A stretch of DNA of 64,000 nucleotides from contig CAJBBX010000028.1 in the NCBI GenBank assembly GCA_903951425.1, forward strand, positions 49,048-113,047, written 5' to 3'. Shown piece by piece: positions 9,042-17,837 of the stretch. Both the position numbers and the translations under genes were made by a program. The notes beneath the pieces are model-generated. The model ran no database searches and was not told the DNA's origin. It was given only the letters and a program-made list of their open reading frames with translations. How positions within the stretch are numbered: position 1 is the stretch's first letter; each line of letters begins with the position of its first letter. Source of the DNA: an uncultured Chthonomonas sp. Its GTDB lineage: Bacteria > Armatimonadota > Chthonomonadetes > Chthonomonadales > CAJBBX01.

Positions 9042-10175
9042 TCAGTCGTCCTCCGTGATCCTCCCCCCGGACCCGAGCCGGTAGCGTCTACCGCGCCACG
9101 TGACGCGCTTCACCACAGGGACCCAGGCCCAGAGCACGAAGGCCACCATGTCCTCAATCGGCAACAGCCAGAGCCGACGCCTCGACGTCTCATCCCCCAG
9201 TAGCCTGAGCAGGAAATCGGCGCTGAGGGCCCTTACTGCGAGCGTTGCGCCCACGAAGGCCAATCCGGCCACAGACGGCGCCGCCACCGCGCCCAAGAGG
9301 GCCAGAGGCAGGCCGTGGGTGAGGAGCGCGCCTGCCGCACCGGCAGGCTGCACGGAACTGACAGTGGCGGCCCAGCGAAGCCTACGCTGCAGCGACGCGC
9401 GCAGGGGCTCGTCGCTGAGGATCGTCTCCACACGACCTCGGCTGAACACCACGCGCCAACCAGCCGATGCCGCCCTGTGGCCCAGCATGTAGTCGTCTGC
9501 GATGTTTCCGAGCAGACCCTCGAACCCGCCCATGGCTGCGAGGAGCTCACGCCGGACGGCCACCGTAGAGCCGAACGCGAAGTCCATCCTGCCCAGCGCT
9601 GCCGCCAGCATGGCGCTCGGGATGAACGACGCCCCGATCGCCAAGGCCTCCATGCATGCGGCAAGCCCATTGCCATGGCGCCCAATGTAGGGGCACGTGA
9701 CGACGCCCACGTGCGGGTCCGCCAGAGGGGAGCAGGCTTGCGCCAGGGCATCGGCGGGCCAGCGGATGTCGCTGTCTGCCACCACGACAATCTGACGCCC
9801 TGTCAGAGAGGCCATCTGGCAGAGGTTTGCCGCCTTGCGGTTGGCGCCTGGGGGAGCCGTGGAGTGGACGAAGCTCGACCGGCGCTCGGGGTGGCGTTCG
9901 GCCACAGCGCGGGCGACCGCCAGCGCGGGATCATCCACGCATTCGGCTCCGAAGACGACCTCGAAGTCGGGGTAGTTCTGTGCGTAGAGCGCTTCCAGGT
10001 TTCCAGCCAGACCCTCCTCTGCACCGCAGAGGGGCTTCAGCACTGAGACCGCCGGGGTGAAGGGCTCTTCCGCGGTCTGGTTGCTCCAGCGTCGGACCGA
10101 CCAGGCGGCGGCAGCCCAGTAGACCCAGCAGAGCGCGGCCATCCCCTGCAGCGTTGCGCCGAGCACCGGAAGCAA
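9042..10175 (-). CDS. GT21/HpnI-like glycosyltransferase
   Basis: A 377-residue membrane-associated family 2/21 glycosyltransferase. An N-terminal helix (about 8-26) is followed by a GT-A domain with VSVLKPLCG, DSD at 134-136, the ADD motif at 226-228 and RRLRW at 264-268 (the [QR]xxRW motif of processive-type GT2/GT21 enzymes), then C-terminal membrane helices. It resembles ceramide glucosyltransferase and HpnI, which adds N-acetylglucosamine to hopanoid lipids. The start appears to be TTG at 10175, six nt after the previous stop. An HpnK-like deacetylase two genes upstream strengthens a glycolipid role, but no hopanoid cyclase is in the window, so the lipid acceptor is open. Confidence 0.7.
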   Translation of the reverse strand: MLPVLGATLQGMAALCWVYWAAAAWSVRRWSNQTAEEPFTPAVSVLKPLCGAEEGLAGNLEALYAQNYPDFEVVFGAECVDDPALAVARAVAERHPERRSSFVHSTAPPGANRKAANLCQMASLTGRQIVVVADSDIRWPADALAQACSPLADPHVGVVTCPYIGRHGNGLAACMEALAIGASFIPSAMLAAALGRMDFAFGSTVAVRRELLAAMGGFEGLLGNIADDYMLGHRAASAGWRVVFSRGRVETILSDEPLRASLQRRLRWAATVSSVQPAGAAGALLTHGLPLALLGAVAAPSVAGLAFVGATLAVRALSADFLLRLLGDETSRRRLWLLPIEDMVAFVLWAWVPVVKRVTWRGRRYRLGSGGRITEDD

Positions 10176-10181
10176 CCCGCT

Positions 10182-10562
10182 TCAGCCGCCCTTGCCGACT
10201 ACGACCACGCCGGCTACGATGAGGGCAGTCCCGACCCAGCGAGTGACCGTGACGGCCTCGCCCAGGTAAGTGGCAGCCAGGATGGCGCCGAGGAGGTAGC
10301 TGAGGGCCGTGATCGGCAGAACGAAGGAGAGGTCGGCCCATGATAGCGCCAGCGCATACATGCAGTAGAAGGCTGTCATGAGCGCCGTACCGGTCCACAC
10401 CCGCCAGTCGCCGGCCGCCACCGCCGCCAACCGCCAACCCGTCGGTTCGGTCCGCCCGGCCGCGCGCATGCCTGCCGCCAGCAGGGCCTCGCCTAGCGAA
10501 ACGCATAGCACGGATACCAACAGCAGGGCGATCACCTGCGACCTGGGCACGGCGTGGGTCAC
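10182..10562 (-). CDS. Small EamA/SMR-like membrane protein
   Basis: A 126-residue protein with four predicted membrane helices, the size of a half EamA or small multidrug resistance unit. The C-terminal part (FVLPITALSYLLGAILAATY and TRWVGTALIVAGVVVV) is typical of the EamA fold, as in ArnE/ArnF undecaprenyl-phosphate-aminoarabinose flippase subunits. Its GTG start overlaps the deacetylase stop as GTGA. Placed between a YdjC deacetylase and a lipid glycosyltransferase, it may move the glycolipid or its carrier across the membrane. That role is inferred from position. Confidence 0.65.
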   Translation of the reverse strand: MTHAVPRSQVIALLLVSVLCVSLGEALLAAGMRAAGRTEPTGWRLAAVAAGDWRVWTGTALMTAFYCMYALALSWADLSFVLPITALSYLLGAILAATYLGEAVTVTRWVGTALIVAGVVVVGKGG

Positions 10563-11437
10563 GGTCTTCCTCCTGCGGCCTGCCGGCCTTCCGGGGCGCG
10601 GAAGGACACGAGCCTGGCGCCTGAAGTACCGACGGCGTCACGAACACTGGTCGAGATCAAGGCCTCGAGCTCGGACCCGCCGCCGCATGTGAACCGGCGT
10701 TGCCGGGCCTCGTAGGCGCTACCCGGGTGGCAGTAGACCTCCGTCAAGCCCTCGGGCAGGGCGCGCAGAATGCCGAGCCAGGTCGCCTCAGTCATTCTAC
10801 CGCTCTCCACCTGACCGAAGACATGGTCGGCCGCATGGAGGCCCTGCCGGGCGGCCTCGGTTCGCGTCCGCCGCGCCATGGCCCGAAGCAGGATCCACTC
10901 CGTTCGTCGCACGGCCCGCCCATGGCTGGTCACTGGCTGCCAGGGCTCGTGCGGCAACCTCACCCATCGGCAACCTGCGGCCAGCGCGTGCCGGGTCGCC
11001 GTGCGCCAGACGAAGGGGTGCAGGTGGATGTGCTGGTGACCATTCCAGTGCGTGAGGCGAAGCTTGGTAGCCTTGAATGCGGCGAACTGCGCCTCGATCT
11101 CTGCAGCGCACTGGGCCCGAACCCGCCCGTCGATGCTGAGACGTAGCCCCGCGGCCGCTGCGCTGGACGGAAAGTGGCCGTGCGGGCTAGTCAGTCGGTA
11201 CGCAGCGCCCTGCGGCAGGCATGGCCGGCCGTCGCTCAGCGTCAGGTGCAGGCCCACGTCGAGGCCCGGCGTGGCCTGTGCCATCTCGACCGCTTCGTGG
11301 GCGTGGGGCGCGGCGACCATGAGGCCGCAAGCGGTCAGGATGCCGTCGCGGTGCGCCCGGCCGACTGCCCGGTTGATCTCAGGACCCGCGCCGAAGTCGT
11401 CGGCGCTGACGATGAGCCGCCGCGCCGCCGCGGTCAC
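10559..11437 (-). CDS. YdjC/ChbG-family carbohydrate deacetylase (HpnK-like)
   Basis: A 292-residue protein opening with [17 protein letters not shown], the metal-binding Asp-Asp motif of the YdjC family, then [10 protein letters not shown] and [11 protein letters not shown] with further metal-ligand His residues. These enzymes remove acetyl groups from N-acetylated sugars. HpnK does so on hopanoid-linked N-acetylglucosamine. The GTG start at 11437 overlaps the ruvB stop as GTGA. With the neighbouring EamA protein and HpnI-like transferase it forms a plausible three-step module: attach an N-acetyl sugar, deacetylate it, and transport it. Confidence 0.8.
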   Translation of the reverse strand: MTAAARRLIVSADDFGAGPEINRAVGRAHRDGILTACGLMVAAPHAHEAVEMAQATPGLDVGLHLTLSDGRPCLPQGAAYRLTSPHGHFPSSAAAAGLRLSIDGRVRAQCAAEIEAQFAAFKATKLRLTHWNGHQHIHLHPFVWRTATRHALAAGCRWVRLPHEPWQPVTSHGRAVRRTEWILLRAMARRTRTEAARQGLHAADHVFGQVESGRMTEATWLGILRALPEGLTEVYCHPGSAYEARQRRFTCGGGSELEALISTSVRDAVGTSGARLVSFRAPEGRQAAGGRP

Positions 11438-12474
11438 GGCTCGAATAGACGGCCCTGGGGCGACTCGTCGGCTGCGGGGGCGCGGAACGGCAGTCCCAGG
11501 TGCTCGTGGGCCAGGCGCGTCGATTGGCGGCCGCGAGGGGTGCGCTGGATGAAACCAAGCTGAAGCAAGAAGGGCTCGCAGATGTCCTCGATCGTATCGC
11601 GCTCTTCGCCCAGCGCCGCTGCGATGGTCTCGATCCCCACGGGGCCGCCGTCGTACTTCTCTATGATGGTTCGGAGGTACTTGCGGTCGAAGTCATCAAG
11701 GCCCAGTGCGTCGATGTTCAGCATTGCCAGGGCGGCCGCGGCCGACTCCGGCGTGATGATGCCGTTGCCGCGGACCTGCGCGTAGTCGCGGCAACGCCGG
11801 AGTAGCCTGTTAGCGATGCGCGGGGTTCCGCGTGAGCGTGCCGCGATCATGCCGGCGCCCTCGTCGGTGGCTTCCACCCTCAGGATCTCCGCCGACCTGC
11901 GGACGATGGTATGGAGGTCGGTGGGGTTGTAGAACTCCATGTAGTACTGAAGGCCGAAGCGGTCGCGTAGCGGCGAGGAGAGCAGGCCCGCACGGGTCGT
12001 CGCGCCCACGAGGGTGAACCTCGGCAGTGGCAGCCGCATCGTCCGTGCGCTGGGACCCTTGCCGATGACGAGGTCCAGCGTGTAGTCCTCCATGGCGGGG
12101 TATAGGATCTCCTCCACCGCGCGGTTCAGGCGGTGGATCTCGTCGATGAAGAGGACGGCTCCGGGCTCGAGGTTGGTCAGCACCGCCGCAAGGTCGCCGG
12201 GCCGCTCGATGGCGGGGCCGGCAGTGGTGCGGATGGATGTCTCCATCTCGTTGGCGCAGACCAGCGAGAGCGTGGTCTTGCCGAGGCCCGGAGGGCCGAA
12301 GAAGAGGATATGGTCCAGGGCCTCGCCGCGCCCCTGTGCGGCCTCAATGGCGATGCCGAGGTTCTCTTTGAGGCGCGCCTGGCCGATGAACTCGGCCAGG
12401 CGCCTCGGGCGCAGTGAGAGCTCGTTCTCGTCGTCTTCGCGACGGTTACGATCCAAGACGCCCGTATCGGCCAT
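11434..12474 (-). CDS. ruvB: Holliday junction branch migration ATPase RuvB
   Basis: RuvB is the hexameric motor of the RuvABC resolvase and drives Holliday junction migration during recombination repair. The 346-residue protein has the EFIGQ N-terminal motif, Walker [10 protein letters not shown] (60-68), Walker [10 protein letters not shown] (about 108-116), the sensor region [18 protein letters not shown], and the winged-helix C-terminus with FIQRTPRGR. Length is standard. ruvA and ruvC are not adjacent. It follows korB by 3 nt and overlaps the downstream deacetylase. Confidence 0.97.
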   Translation of the reverse strand: MADTGVLDRNRREDDENELSLRPRRLAEFIGQARLKENLGIAIEAAQGRGEALDHILFFGPPGLGKTTLSLVCANEMETSIRTTAGPAIERPGDLAAVLTNLEPGAVLFIDEIHRLNRAVEEILYPAMEDYTLDLVIGKGPSARTMRLPLPRFTLVGATTRAGLLSSPLRDRFGLQYYMEFYNPTDLHTIVRRSAEILRVEATDEGAGMIAARSRGTPRIANRLLRRCRDYAQVRGNGIITPESAAAALAMLNIDALGLDDFDRKYLRTIIEKYDGGPVGIETIAAALGEERDTIEDICEPFLLQLGFIQRTPRGRQSTRLAHEHLGLPFRAPAADESPQGRLFEP

Positions 12475-12477
12475 GGG

Positions 12478-13374
12478 CTATTTGGCCGCGAACCGCGCCA
12501 GTAGCTCCTGGAGCGAGCCCTGACCATCGAACCGAGCCCGCAGGTGTGCCTGCTCGTCAATGATGTTGGGCTTGTCGTCGTGCTTGTAGATGATGCCCAG
12601 CGGGTAGTTGTCGTGGTTCACGGAGAGCGCGAATGCCGCGGATCGGTCCGTCGGGTCGTGCGTCTCCGGTACGTCGAAGGTGCGGCTCTTGTAGAACTCC
12701 TCGGTCTGCTCCTGGTTGAAGGTGGGGCATGGCGAGAAGGTATCCACAAGGGAGAAGCCCTTGTGCCGGATGGCCTGGGCGAAGATGTCGGCCAGCTGGT
12801 TGGGCTTGTAGGAGAAGCCTCGGGCCACGAAGGAGATGTCCCACGCGATCGCCTGGGCGATCGGGTCGATGGAGTCTTCGGTGGTGCCGTAGGGCGTGGT
12901 CTTCCACCGCTTCGGATCCATCTTCTGCCCGCTGGAGACCAGAGGCAGCATGGAGGTGGGCGATACCTGTCCCTTGGTGAGGCCGTAGGTATTGTTGTTC
13001 ATCACCAGATAGGTGATGTCCGGGTTGCGGCGCGCTGCGTGCGGCAGGTGGCCGCCGCCGATGGAGTAGCCGTCGCCGTCGCCGCCGACGCCGATGACCG
13101 TGAGGTCCGGCCGCGCGGCCTTAAGCCCGGTGGCGATGGGCAGGACGCGGCCGTGCACGCTGTGGAAGCCGTACGTGGCCACGAAGCCCGGAAGCCTGGA
13201 CGAACAACCGATGCCTGAGACGATGACCATCTTGGTCGGGTCGACGCCGCAAGCGCTCAGGGCCTTGAAGAGGGCGCTGAGAACTCCGAAGTCGCCGCAT
13301 CCAGGACACCAGATCGGCGCCAGGTCGCTCTTATAGTCCTTGGGCGTGAACTGCACGGGTGCGGTTGTGGACAT
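12478..13374 (-). CDS. korB: 2-oxoacid:ferredoxin oxidoreductase beta subunit (KorB-type)
   Basis: The thiamine-diphosphate subunit of a 2-oxoglutarate-type ferredoxin oxidoreductase, which converts a 2-oxoacid and CoA to acyl-CoA, CO2 and reduced ferredoxin. The 298-residue sequence has IWCPGCGDFG (Cys23, Cys26), the GDGDGYSIGGGH thiamine motif near 98-109, and NNNTYGLTKGQ. A good AGGAGG site precedes the ATG. It follows the alpha subunit by 21 nt. The pair matches the two-subunit KorAB form found in aerobes such as Mycobacterium, which have a gamma-alpha fusion. Confidence 0.92.
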   Translation of the reverse strand: MSTTAPVQFTPKDYKSDLAPIWCPGCGDFGVLSALFKALSACGVDPTKMVIVSGIGCSSRLPGFVATYGFHSVHGRVLPIATGLKAARPDLTVIGVGGDGDGYSIGGGHLPHAARRNPDITYLVMNNNTYGLTKGQVSPTSMLPLVSSGQKMDPKRWKTTPYGTTEDSIDPIAQAIAWDISFVARGFSYKPNQLADIFAQAIRHKGFSLVDTFSPCPTFNQEQTEEFYKSRTFDVPETHDPTDRSAAFALSVNHDNYPLGIIYKHDDKPNIIDEQAHLRARFDGQGSLQELLARFAAK

Positions 13375-13395
13375 GCGTTTTCCTCCTGGTTCCGC

Positions 13396-15192
13396 CTAGT
13401 CGCTCAGGATCCGGAGCATCTCATCCTCGATGTCGTGGGAGCTGAATGGGCGCCCGTCGTCTCGGTGGAATGTCTCGAACGTCATGTCGGTGTTAACGCG
13501 GAGCCAGCCTGCGAGCTGGCCCGAGTAGTTCAACTCAACGACCAGGAGCCGCTTGCAGCGCACGGCGAACTCGTTGATGGGCGCGACCGGCAACGGCCTG
13601 ATCAGGCGCAGGTGCAGGTGCGCCACCAGGTGCCCCGCATAGCGGAGCCGCTCGGTGGCTTCGCGGACGACGCCCTCGGTGGCCCCGAACGCGATGACGC
13701 CCAACTCCACCTTGCCAGCGTCACCCCAGGTCCGGACGAACTCGTGGCCGCGCTCGACGAGGAGCGTGTCCATCTTGCGGAAGCGCTTGTTCCTCGCCTT
13801 GGTGGCGGTGTCCGGCGTGTAGGTCGGGTCGCCGAACTCGTTATGCTCGATGCCCGTCGTCGTGTACATTCCGCCCGGCGTGCCCGGGATCGCCATGGGC
13901 GAGACGCCTGAGGAAGTGTCCAGGTAGCGCTTGAACTCGGGGCCGAGGTCCGCCTCGGCGGGCTTCAGGCGCTCTTTGACGGTGACGCGCTCGATCATGG
14001 GTGGCGGCACGGTGGACCGACGGGTGGCCAGCGCCTGCTCCGAAAGCAGGATCACCGGGCACTGGTAGGTCTCGGCCAGGTTGATCGCCTCAACGGTGGT
14101 CCAGAAGACGTCCCCGACGCTGGAAGCAGCCAGCACGATGCGGGGCGACTCGTTGTGGACGCCGTAGACCGCCAGGTTCAGGTCTCCCTGGCTCGTTTTG
14201 GTGGGCAAGCCCGTGCTTGCGCCGCCGCGCTGGACATCCACGATGACTACCGGGATCTCTGCCTGGCCGGCCAGGTTGATCTGCTCGACCATCAGCGAGA
14301 GGCCGGGTCCGGATGTCGCCGTCATGGACGGCACGCCGCCGAAGCTGGCTCCCAGGCACATGCCCAGCGCTGCGATCTCGTCCTCAGCCTGGATCACGTT
14401 GCCGCCGAAGGCGGGAAGCTCCTTGGCCAGGAACTCCATGATCTCCGACGCAGGCGTGATGGGGTAGCCGCCGAAGAACTTCAGCCCCGCCGCGATGGCG
14501 CCCATGCAGAGCATCTGGTTGCCCGTGACCATGATCCGGTCCCGGTGGTCGGGCCGTGAGCCGACGTGCGGCGTCTCGCGATCGCCGATCTGCTCCGCCA
14601 CACATGTGGCGCCGGTGTGCAGCGCGCTGATGTTCATGCGTACGATGGCCTCACCCTTGCGGGCGAAGACGCGGCCGAGGTACTCTTCCGCAGGCTCCAG
14701 CGGGGCATTCACGAGCCGAAGCAGGGCGCCCAGTCCAACGGTGTTCACGGGCGCCGGCAACCGCTTAAGCTGCTCGCCGGAGACCTCGTGCCGCACCTTG
14801 TCCTTCTCGGCGCGAGCCAGGGTGGTGATCGGTAGCGCGTAGTCGGTGCGCGTCGGGTCGACCGGGGGCGAGAACGCATCCGAGTTGTAGAGCAGGATCC
14901 CGCCGGACCGCAGATTGTCGCCGAACAGCCCGAATCCCTGGTTGTTTAGCGCAACCAGCACGTCCGAGACATCGCCGGGAGAGAGCGTGACCCCGCTCTT
15001 GGTGCGGAGCTGGTACATGACCGTACCGCCCTTGATCTCTGCCGGGAATGTCTGGAACGTGTAGATATCGAGGCCCAGACCTGTAAACAGTTCAACAAGT
15101 ACATCACCGAGTGTTACCGTGCCTTCACCCGATTCGCCAACGATGCGGAGCACCACATCGGTGGGGCGGGCGGTAGGTTTCTTCTGAGGCAT
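13396..15192 (-). CDS. korA: 2-oxoacid:ferredoxin oxidoreductase alpha subunit with fused gamma domain (KorA-type)
   Basis: This 598-residue protein is a fusion: residues about 10-190 form the gamma domain (VVLRIVGESGEGTVTLGDVL, QTFPAEIKGG) and the rest is the alpha subunit (GYPITPASEIMEFL, the QAEDEIAALGMCLGASFGG segment, SGPGLSLM, then GASTGLPTKTSQGDL). It binds the pyrimidine side of thiamine diphosphate together with KorB. Its ATG at 15192 has AGGAGG about 9 nt upstream. It is the first gene of the operon that includes korB and ruvB. The exact 2-oxoacid is inferred as 2-oxoglutarate from the KorAB architecture. Confidence 0.92.
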   Translation of the reverse strand: MPQKKPTARPTDVVLRIVGESGEGTVTLGDVLVELFTGLGLDIYTFQTFPAEIKGGTVMYQLRTKSGVTLSPGDVSDVLVALNNQGFGLFGDNLRSGGILLYNSDAFSPPVDPTRTDYALPITTLARAEKDKVRHEVSGEQLKRLPAPVNTVGLGALLRLVNAPLEPAEEYLGRVFARKGEAIVRMNISALHTGATCVAEQIGDRETPHVGSRPDHRDRIMVTGNQMLCMGAIAAGLKFFGGYPITPASEIMEFLAKELPAFGGNVIQAEDEIAALGMCLGASFGGVPSMTATSGPGLSLMVEQINLAGQAEIPVVIVDVQRGGASTGLPTKTSQGDLNLAVYGVHNESPRIVLAASSVGDVFWTTVEAINLAETYQCPVILLSEQALATRRSTVPPPMIERVTVKERLKPAEADLGPEFKRYLDTSSGVSPMAIPGTPGGMYTTTGIEHNEFGDPTYTPDTATKARNKRFRKMDTLLVERGHEFVRTWGDAGKVELGVIAFGATEGVVREATERLRYAGHLVAHLHLRLIRPLPVAPINEFAVRCKRLLVVELNYSGQLAGWLRVNTDMTFETFHRDDGRPFSSHDIEDEMLRILSD

Positions 15193-15318
15193 GTCGCCGG
15201 TTCCTCCTAGGTGTACTACGGGTCTACCTCCATGCGTGTTCGTATCGGTCCGGTCTGGACGGCGAACAGCCGAAAACTAGCTTACCCCAAGTCGGATCGG
15301 GAGGGCTGGAGGCCACCC

Positions 15319-17781
15319 TTGCGGAGCAGAGCACTTACATCGGCGTGGATCCTGGGTTGCGCTGCCGTGGCCTTGGCGACCCTTGTCGTCTACGGGCCGG
15401 CCCTGGTGCGCGGGCGCGTGCTGCTTCCGGGCGACCTCGTCCAGTTGATGCGTCCCTGGTCGGTTAACTACCGCAGCCGTTTCCCTGACCTGAGGTTCGC
15501 GCAGAACCAGCTGCACGGTCCCGTCTTCGAGTACTACCCCTGGCGGAGCTATGCCCGGCAGTCGCTGCGCGAGGGGCGGGTGCCGCTCTGGAACCCGTAT
15601 GAGCTCGCCGGCAACGTGCTGCTCGCCAACAACCAGAGCGCCGTGCTCTACCCGCCCAACGCACTCCTCACACTGCTGCCACTGGCCGGCGGCTTCAACG
15701 CCGTGGCGCTGCTGCACACGCTGATCACCGGGCTACTGATGTTCGGGCTGTTGCGGGCATGGCGTCTCTCGCCGGCGGCTTCAGCCTGCGGGAGCGTGGT
15801 CTGGATGCTCTGCGGTGTACAGACGGTCTGGCTTGAGTTCCAGACGCCCACGGCGGCTCTCTGCTGGCTTCCCGGTGCGCTGTGGGGCTGGTCGGCGTGG
15901 ATGGAGCGCCGCAGTCCCCTGGCGTTGGCCGGATCGGCCGCATGTCTGGCGCTTTCGCTGCTGGCCGGGCACCTCCAGTTCTCGTTCTATGTGGCGCTGG
16001 GGTTTGCGCTCTTCGCCATGGTCACATCGGCCGTGCGGCACGGCCTGCGCGGGTTGGGCGCCGCCGGTTGGGCCCTGGCCCCCTTGGCAGCAGCTGTTGC
16101 CCTTGCCGCCCCCGCGCTACTGCCCGTGACCGAGATGGCTCGGACCAACTTCCGCTCAAAGGCGCCCTCCTACGCCGAGTCCGTCGGGCTTGCACTGCCC
16201 CCGGTACATCTGTTGACTCTCGTGCAGCCCGACCTCTTCGGCAACCCGCGGGACTACGTCTCCATCGCTGGGGATGGCTCCGCCCGGGCCGGTCACCCCT
16301 ACTGGGGCAAGTACGACTACATCGAGTACACGATCTACATGGGCGTGCCCGCGCTGTTGCTGGCCCTCCTGGGCGTTACAGGGCTACGGCTTCGGCGGCC
16401 ACGGGAGGTCGCTGATCAGGCTCCGGCCCAGGGCCTTTGTGCAGGGGCTGTCGTCCTGGCTGCGGCCGGGTTGTCGCTTGGCCTCGGCACACCGGTGGGC
16501 GCCGTCCTCTATTCCCTCGTGCCGGGCTACTCGCAGTTCCACGCGCCTGCTCGGGCCATGGCGCTGGCCTCGTTCGCGCTGGCCCTGCTGGCGGCAGTTG
16601 GCGTGGACCGCGCCAAGGCCGTCGAGCCGGCGTCACGCAGGACGCTGGGCATCGCCGTCGGCATCGTTGTGGCAGCACTGCTGGTAGCGTTCCCGGGTCT
16701 CGGTCTGGCCTACCCGCAGCTACTCTCCGACCAGTGGCTACCCTATGTCGGCGGGGCGGCGGTCCGGGCGGTCGGTTTTGTGGCCCTGACGGCGGGTGTG
16801 CTCTGGGCGCTGCGTGGAAGGCGCGCCGCAGTCGCCGCGTGGTCGCTGCCTGCCATCGCCGCGCTGGACCTCTGCCTATGGGGCGCGGGCTTCAACCCGG
16901 CGGTAGATCCAGCCATGTTGGGCGGCTCCACGCGAGTGACCGATGTGCTTAAGGCCAACGGCGCGGCCCGAGCGCTCTCGCTGGAGGCGCCGGAGCAGGG
17001 GATCAAGAGCTTCATTGTTCCCAACTTCAACGCCGTGCTCGGCTACCGCGAGGTGCAGGGCGCCGACTCGATGCATTCCAGTCGCGTCCACGCGTACCTC
17101 ACGGACGCCGCCGTGCGCATGGGAGCCGATCCGGCCGCACCGTTTGCCGATCCCAACACGGTGCGGCTCCGTAGCGCCCGCGATGTGGCGCTGGACATGC
17201 TCAACGTGTCGATCGTAACCTCGCCAGCCGAGGCGCCGCTCGATGGCCTCGGGCTCGTGCGGCAAGAGGATGCCGAACTGGTGGTCTGGCGCAACCCTCG
17301 CGCGTTGGGGGCCGCATGGTTGGTCCGCTCAGCGTGTGCGGTTGCATCGGCCGAGGAGGCCCGCCGGCTGGCCGGTGCGAAGGGCTTCGACCCCCGGGTC
17401 GTTGCCTGCGTGGAGGGCCTGGACGCCGACCTGTCAGGGCTGGGGCAGGGCACGGTGCGGCTCTCCGAGCATTCTGCCCATCGGCAAGCCTTCGAGGTGC
17501 AGTCCAGCGCGCCGGGCCTGCTGGTCATGTCCGAGCCCGCCATGGCAGGCTGGCGCGCCACGGTCCAGACCGACGGCGCGACGGCTACGCCTGCGCGGAT
17601 ACTCATCGCCAACGGCCTTCTGAGGGCCGTGCGCGTGCCCGCCGGCCGCTCGGTGGTCCGGGTGGCTTACGAGCCCGCATCGTACCGTGTGGGGCTCTTC
17701 CTGGGGCTCGCCGCGCTGGCGTCCATGCTGGGCTTCGTCGCTGCAGGCTTGGCCGCCGCGCCGCGTCGGCCCGAGGCGTAG
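15319..17781 (+). CDS. YfhO-like large membrane protein
   Basis: A membrane protein of about 820 residues with many hydrophobic helices and a C-terminal soluble beta-rich domain before a last helix, as in the YfhO family (bacterial membrane proteins related to GT-C glycosyltransferases). The first loop holds LLPGDLVQLMRPW, then FEYYPWRSYARQSLREGRVPLWNP, the hallmark of this family. The open frame extends to a GTG at 15211, but TTG at 15319 has GGAGG at 15308-15312 and sits directly before the first helix. This also leaves room for promoters of the divergent korA, so I prefer it. YfhO is linked to glycosylation of teichoic acids in Firmicutes; here the target is unknown. Confidence 0.75.
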   Translation: MRSRALTSAWILGCAAVALATLVVYGPALVRGRVLLPGDLVQLMRPWSVNYRSRFPDLRFAQNQLHGPVFEYYPWRSYARQSLREGRVPLWNPYELAGNVLLANNQSAVLYPPNALLTLLPLAGGFNAVALLHTLITGLLMFGLLRAWRLSPAASACGSVVWMLCGVQTVWLEFQTPTAALCWLPGALWGWSAWMERRSPLALAGSAACLALSLLAGHLQFSFYVALGFALFAMVTSAVRHGLRGLGAAGWALAPLAAAVALAAPALLPVTEMARTNFRSKAPSYAESVGLALPPVHLLTLVQPDLFGNPRDYVSIAGDGSARAGHPYWGKYDYIEYTIYMGVPALLLALLGVTGLRLRRPREVADQAPAQGLCAGAVVLAAAGLSLGLGTPVGAVLYSLVPGYSQFHAPARAMALASFALALLAAVGVDRAKAVEPASRRTLGIAVGIVVAALLVAFPGLGLAYPQLLSDQWLPYVGGAAVRAVGFVALTAGVLWALRGRRAAVAAWSLPAIAALDLCLWGAGFNPAVDPAMLGGSTRVTDVLKANGAARALSLEAPEQGIKSFIVPNFNAVLGYREVQGADSMHSSRVHAYLTDAAVRMGADPAAPFADPNTVRLRSARDVALDMLNVSIVTSPAEAPLDGLGLVRQEDAELVVWRNPRALGAAWLVRSACAVASAEEARRLAGAKGFDPRVVACVEGLDADLSGLGQGTVRLSEHSAHRQAFEVQSSAPGLLVMSEPAMAGWRATVQTDGATATPARILIANGLLRAVRVPAGRSVVRVAYEPASYRVGLFLGLAALASMLGFVAAGLAAAPRRPEA

Positions 17782-17787
17782 GCTCCG

Positions 17788-17817
17788 TTTACCCCGGCGG
17801 CTGGGCGGTGCTACAAT
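17788..17817 (+). promoter_or_regulatory. Promoter of the epimerase-polyol-lar operon
   Basis: TTTACC at 17788-17793 and TACAAT at 17812-17817, spaced 18 nt. Transcription would begin near 17824, leaving a very short leader before the ATG at 17838. Confidence 0.5.
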
Positions 17818-17837
17818 GGGGCCCGCCCAAAGGCGAG

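Noticed and set aside
17316..17837. A 174-residue N-terminal extension of the epimerase fusion
   Set aside because: It reads through the YfhO-like gene in another frame, and a promoter lies just before the ATG at 17838.
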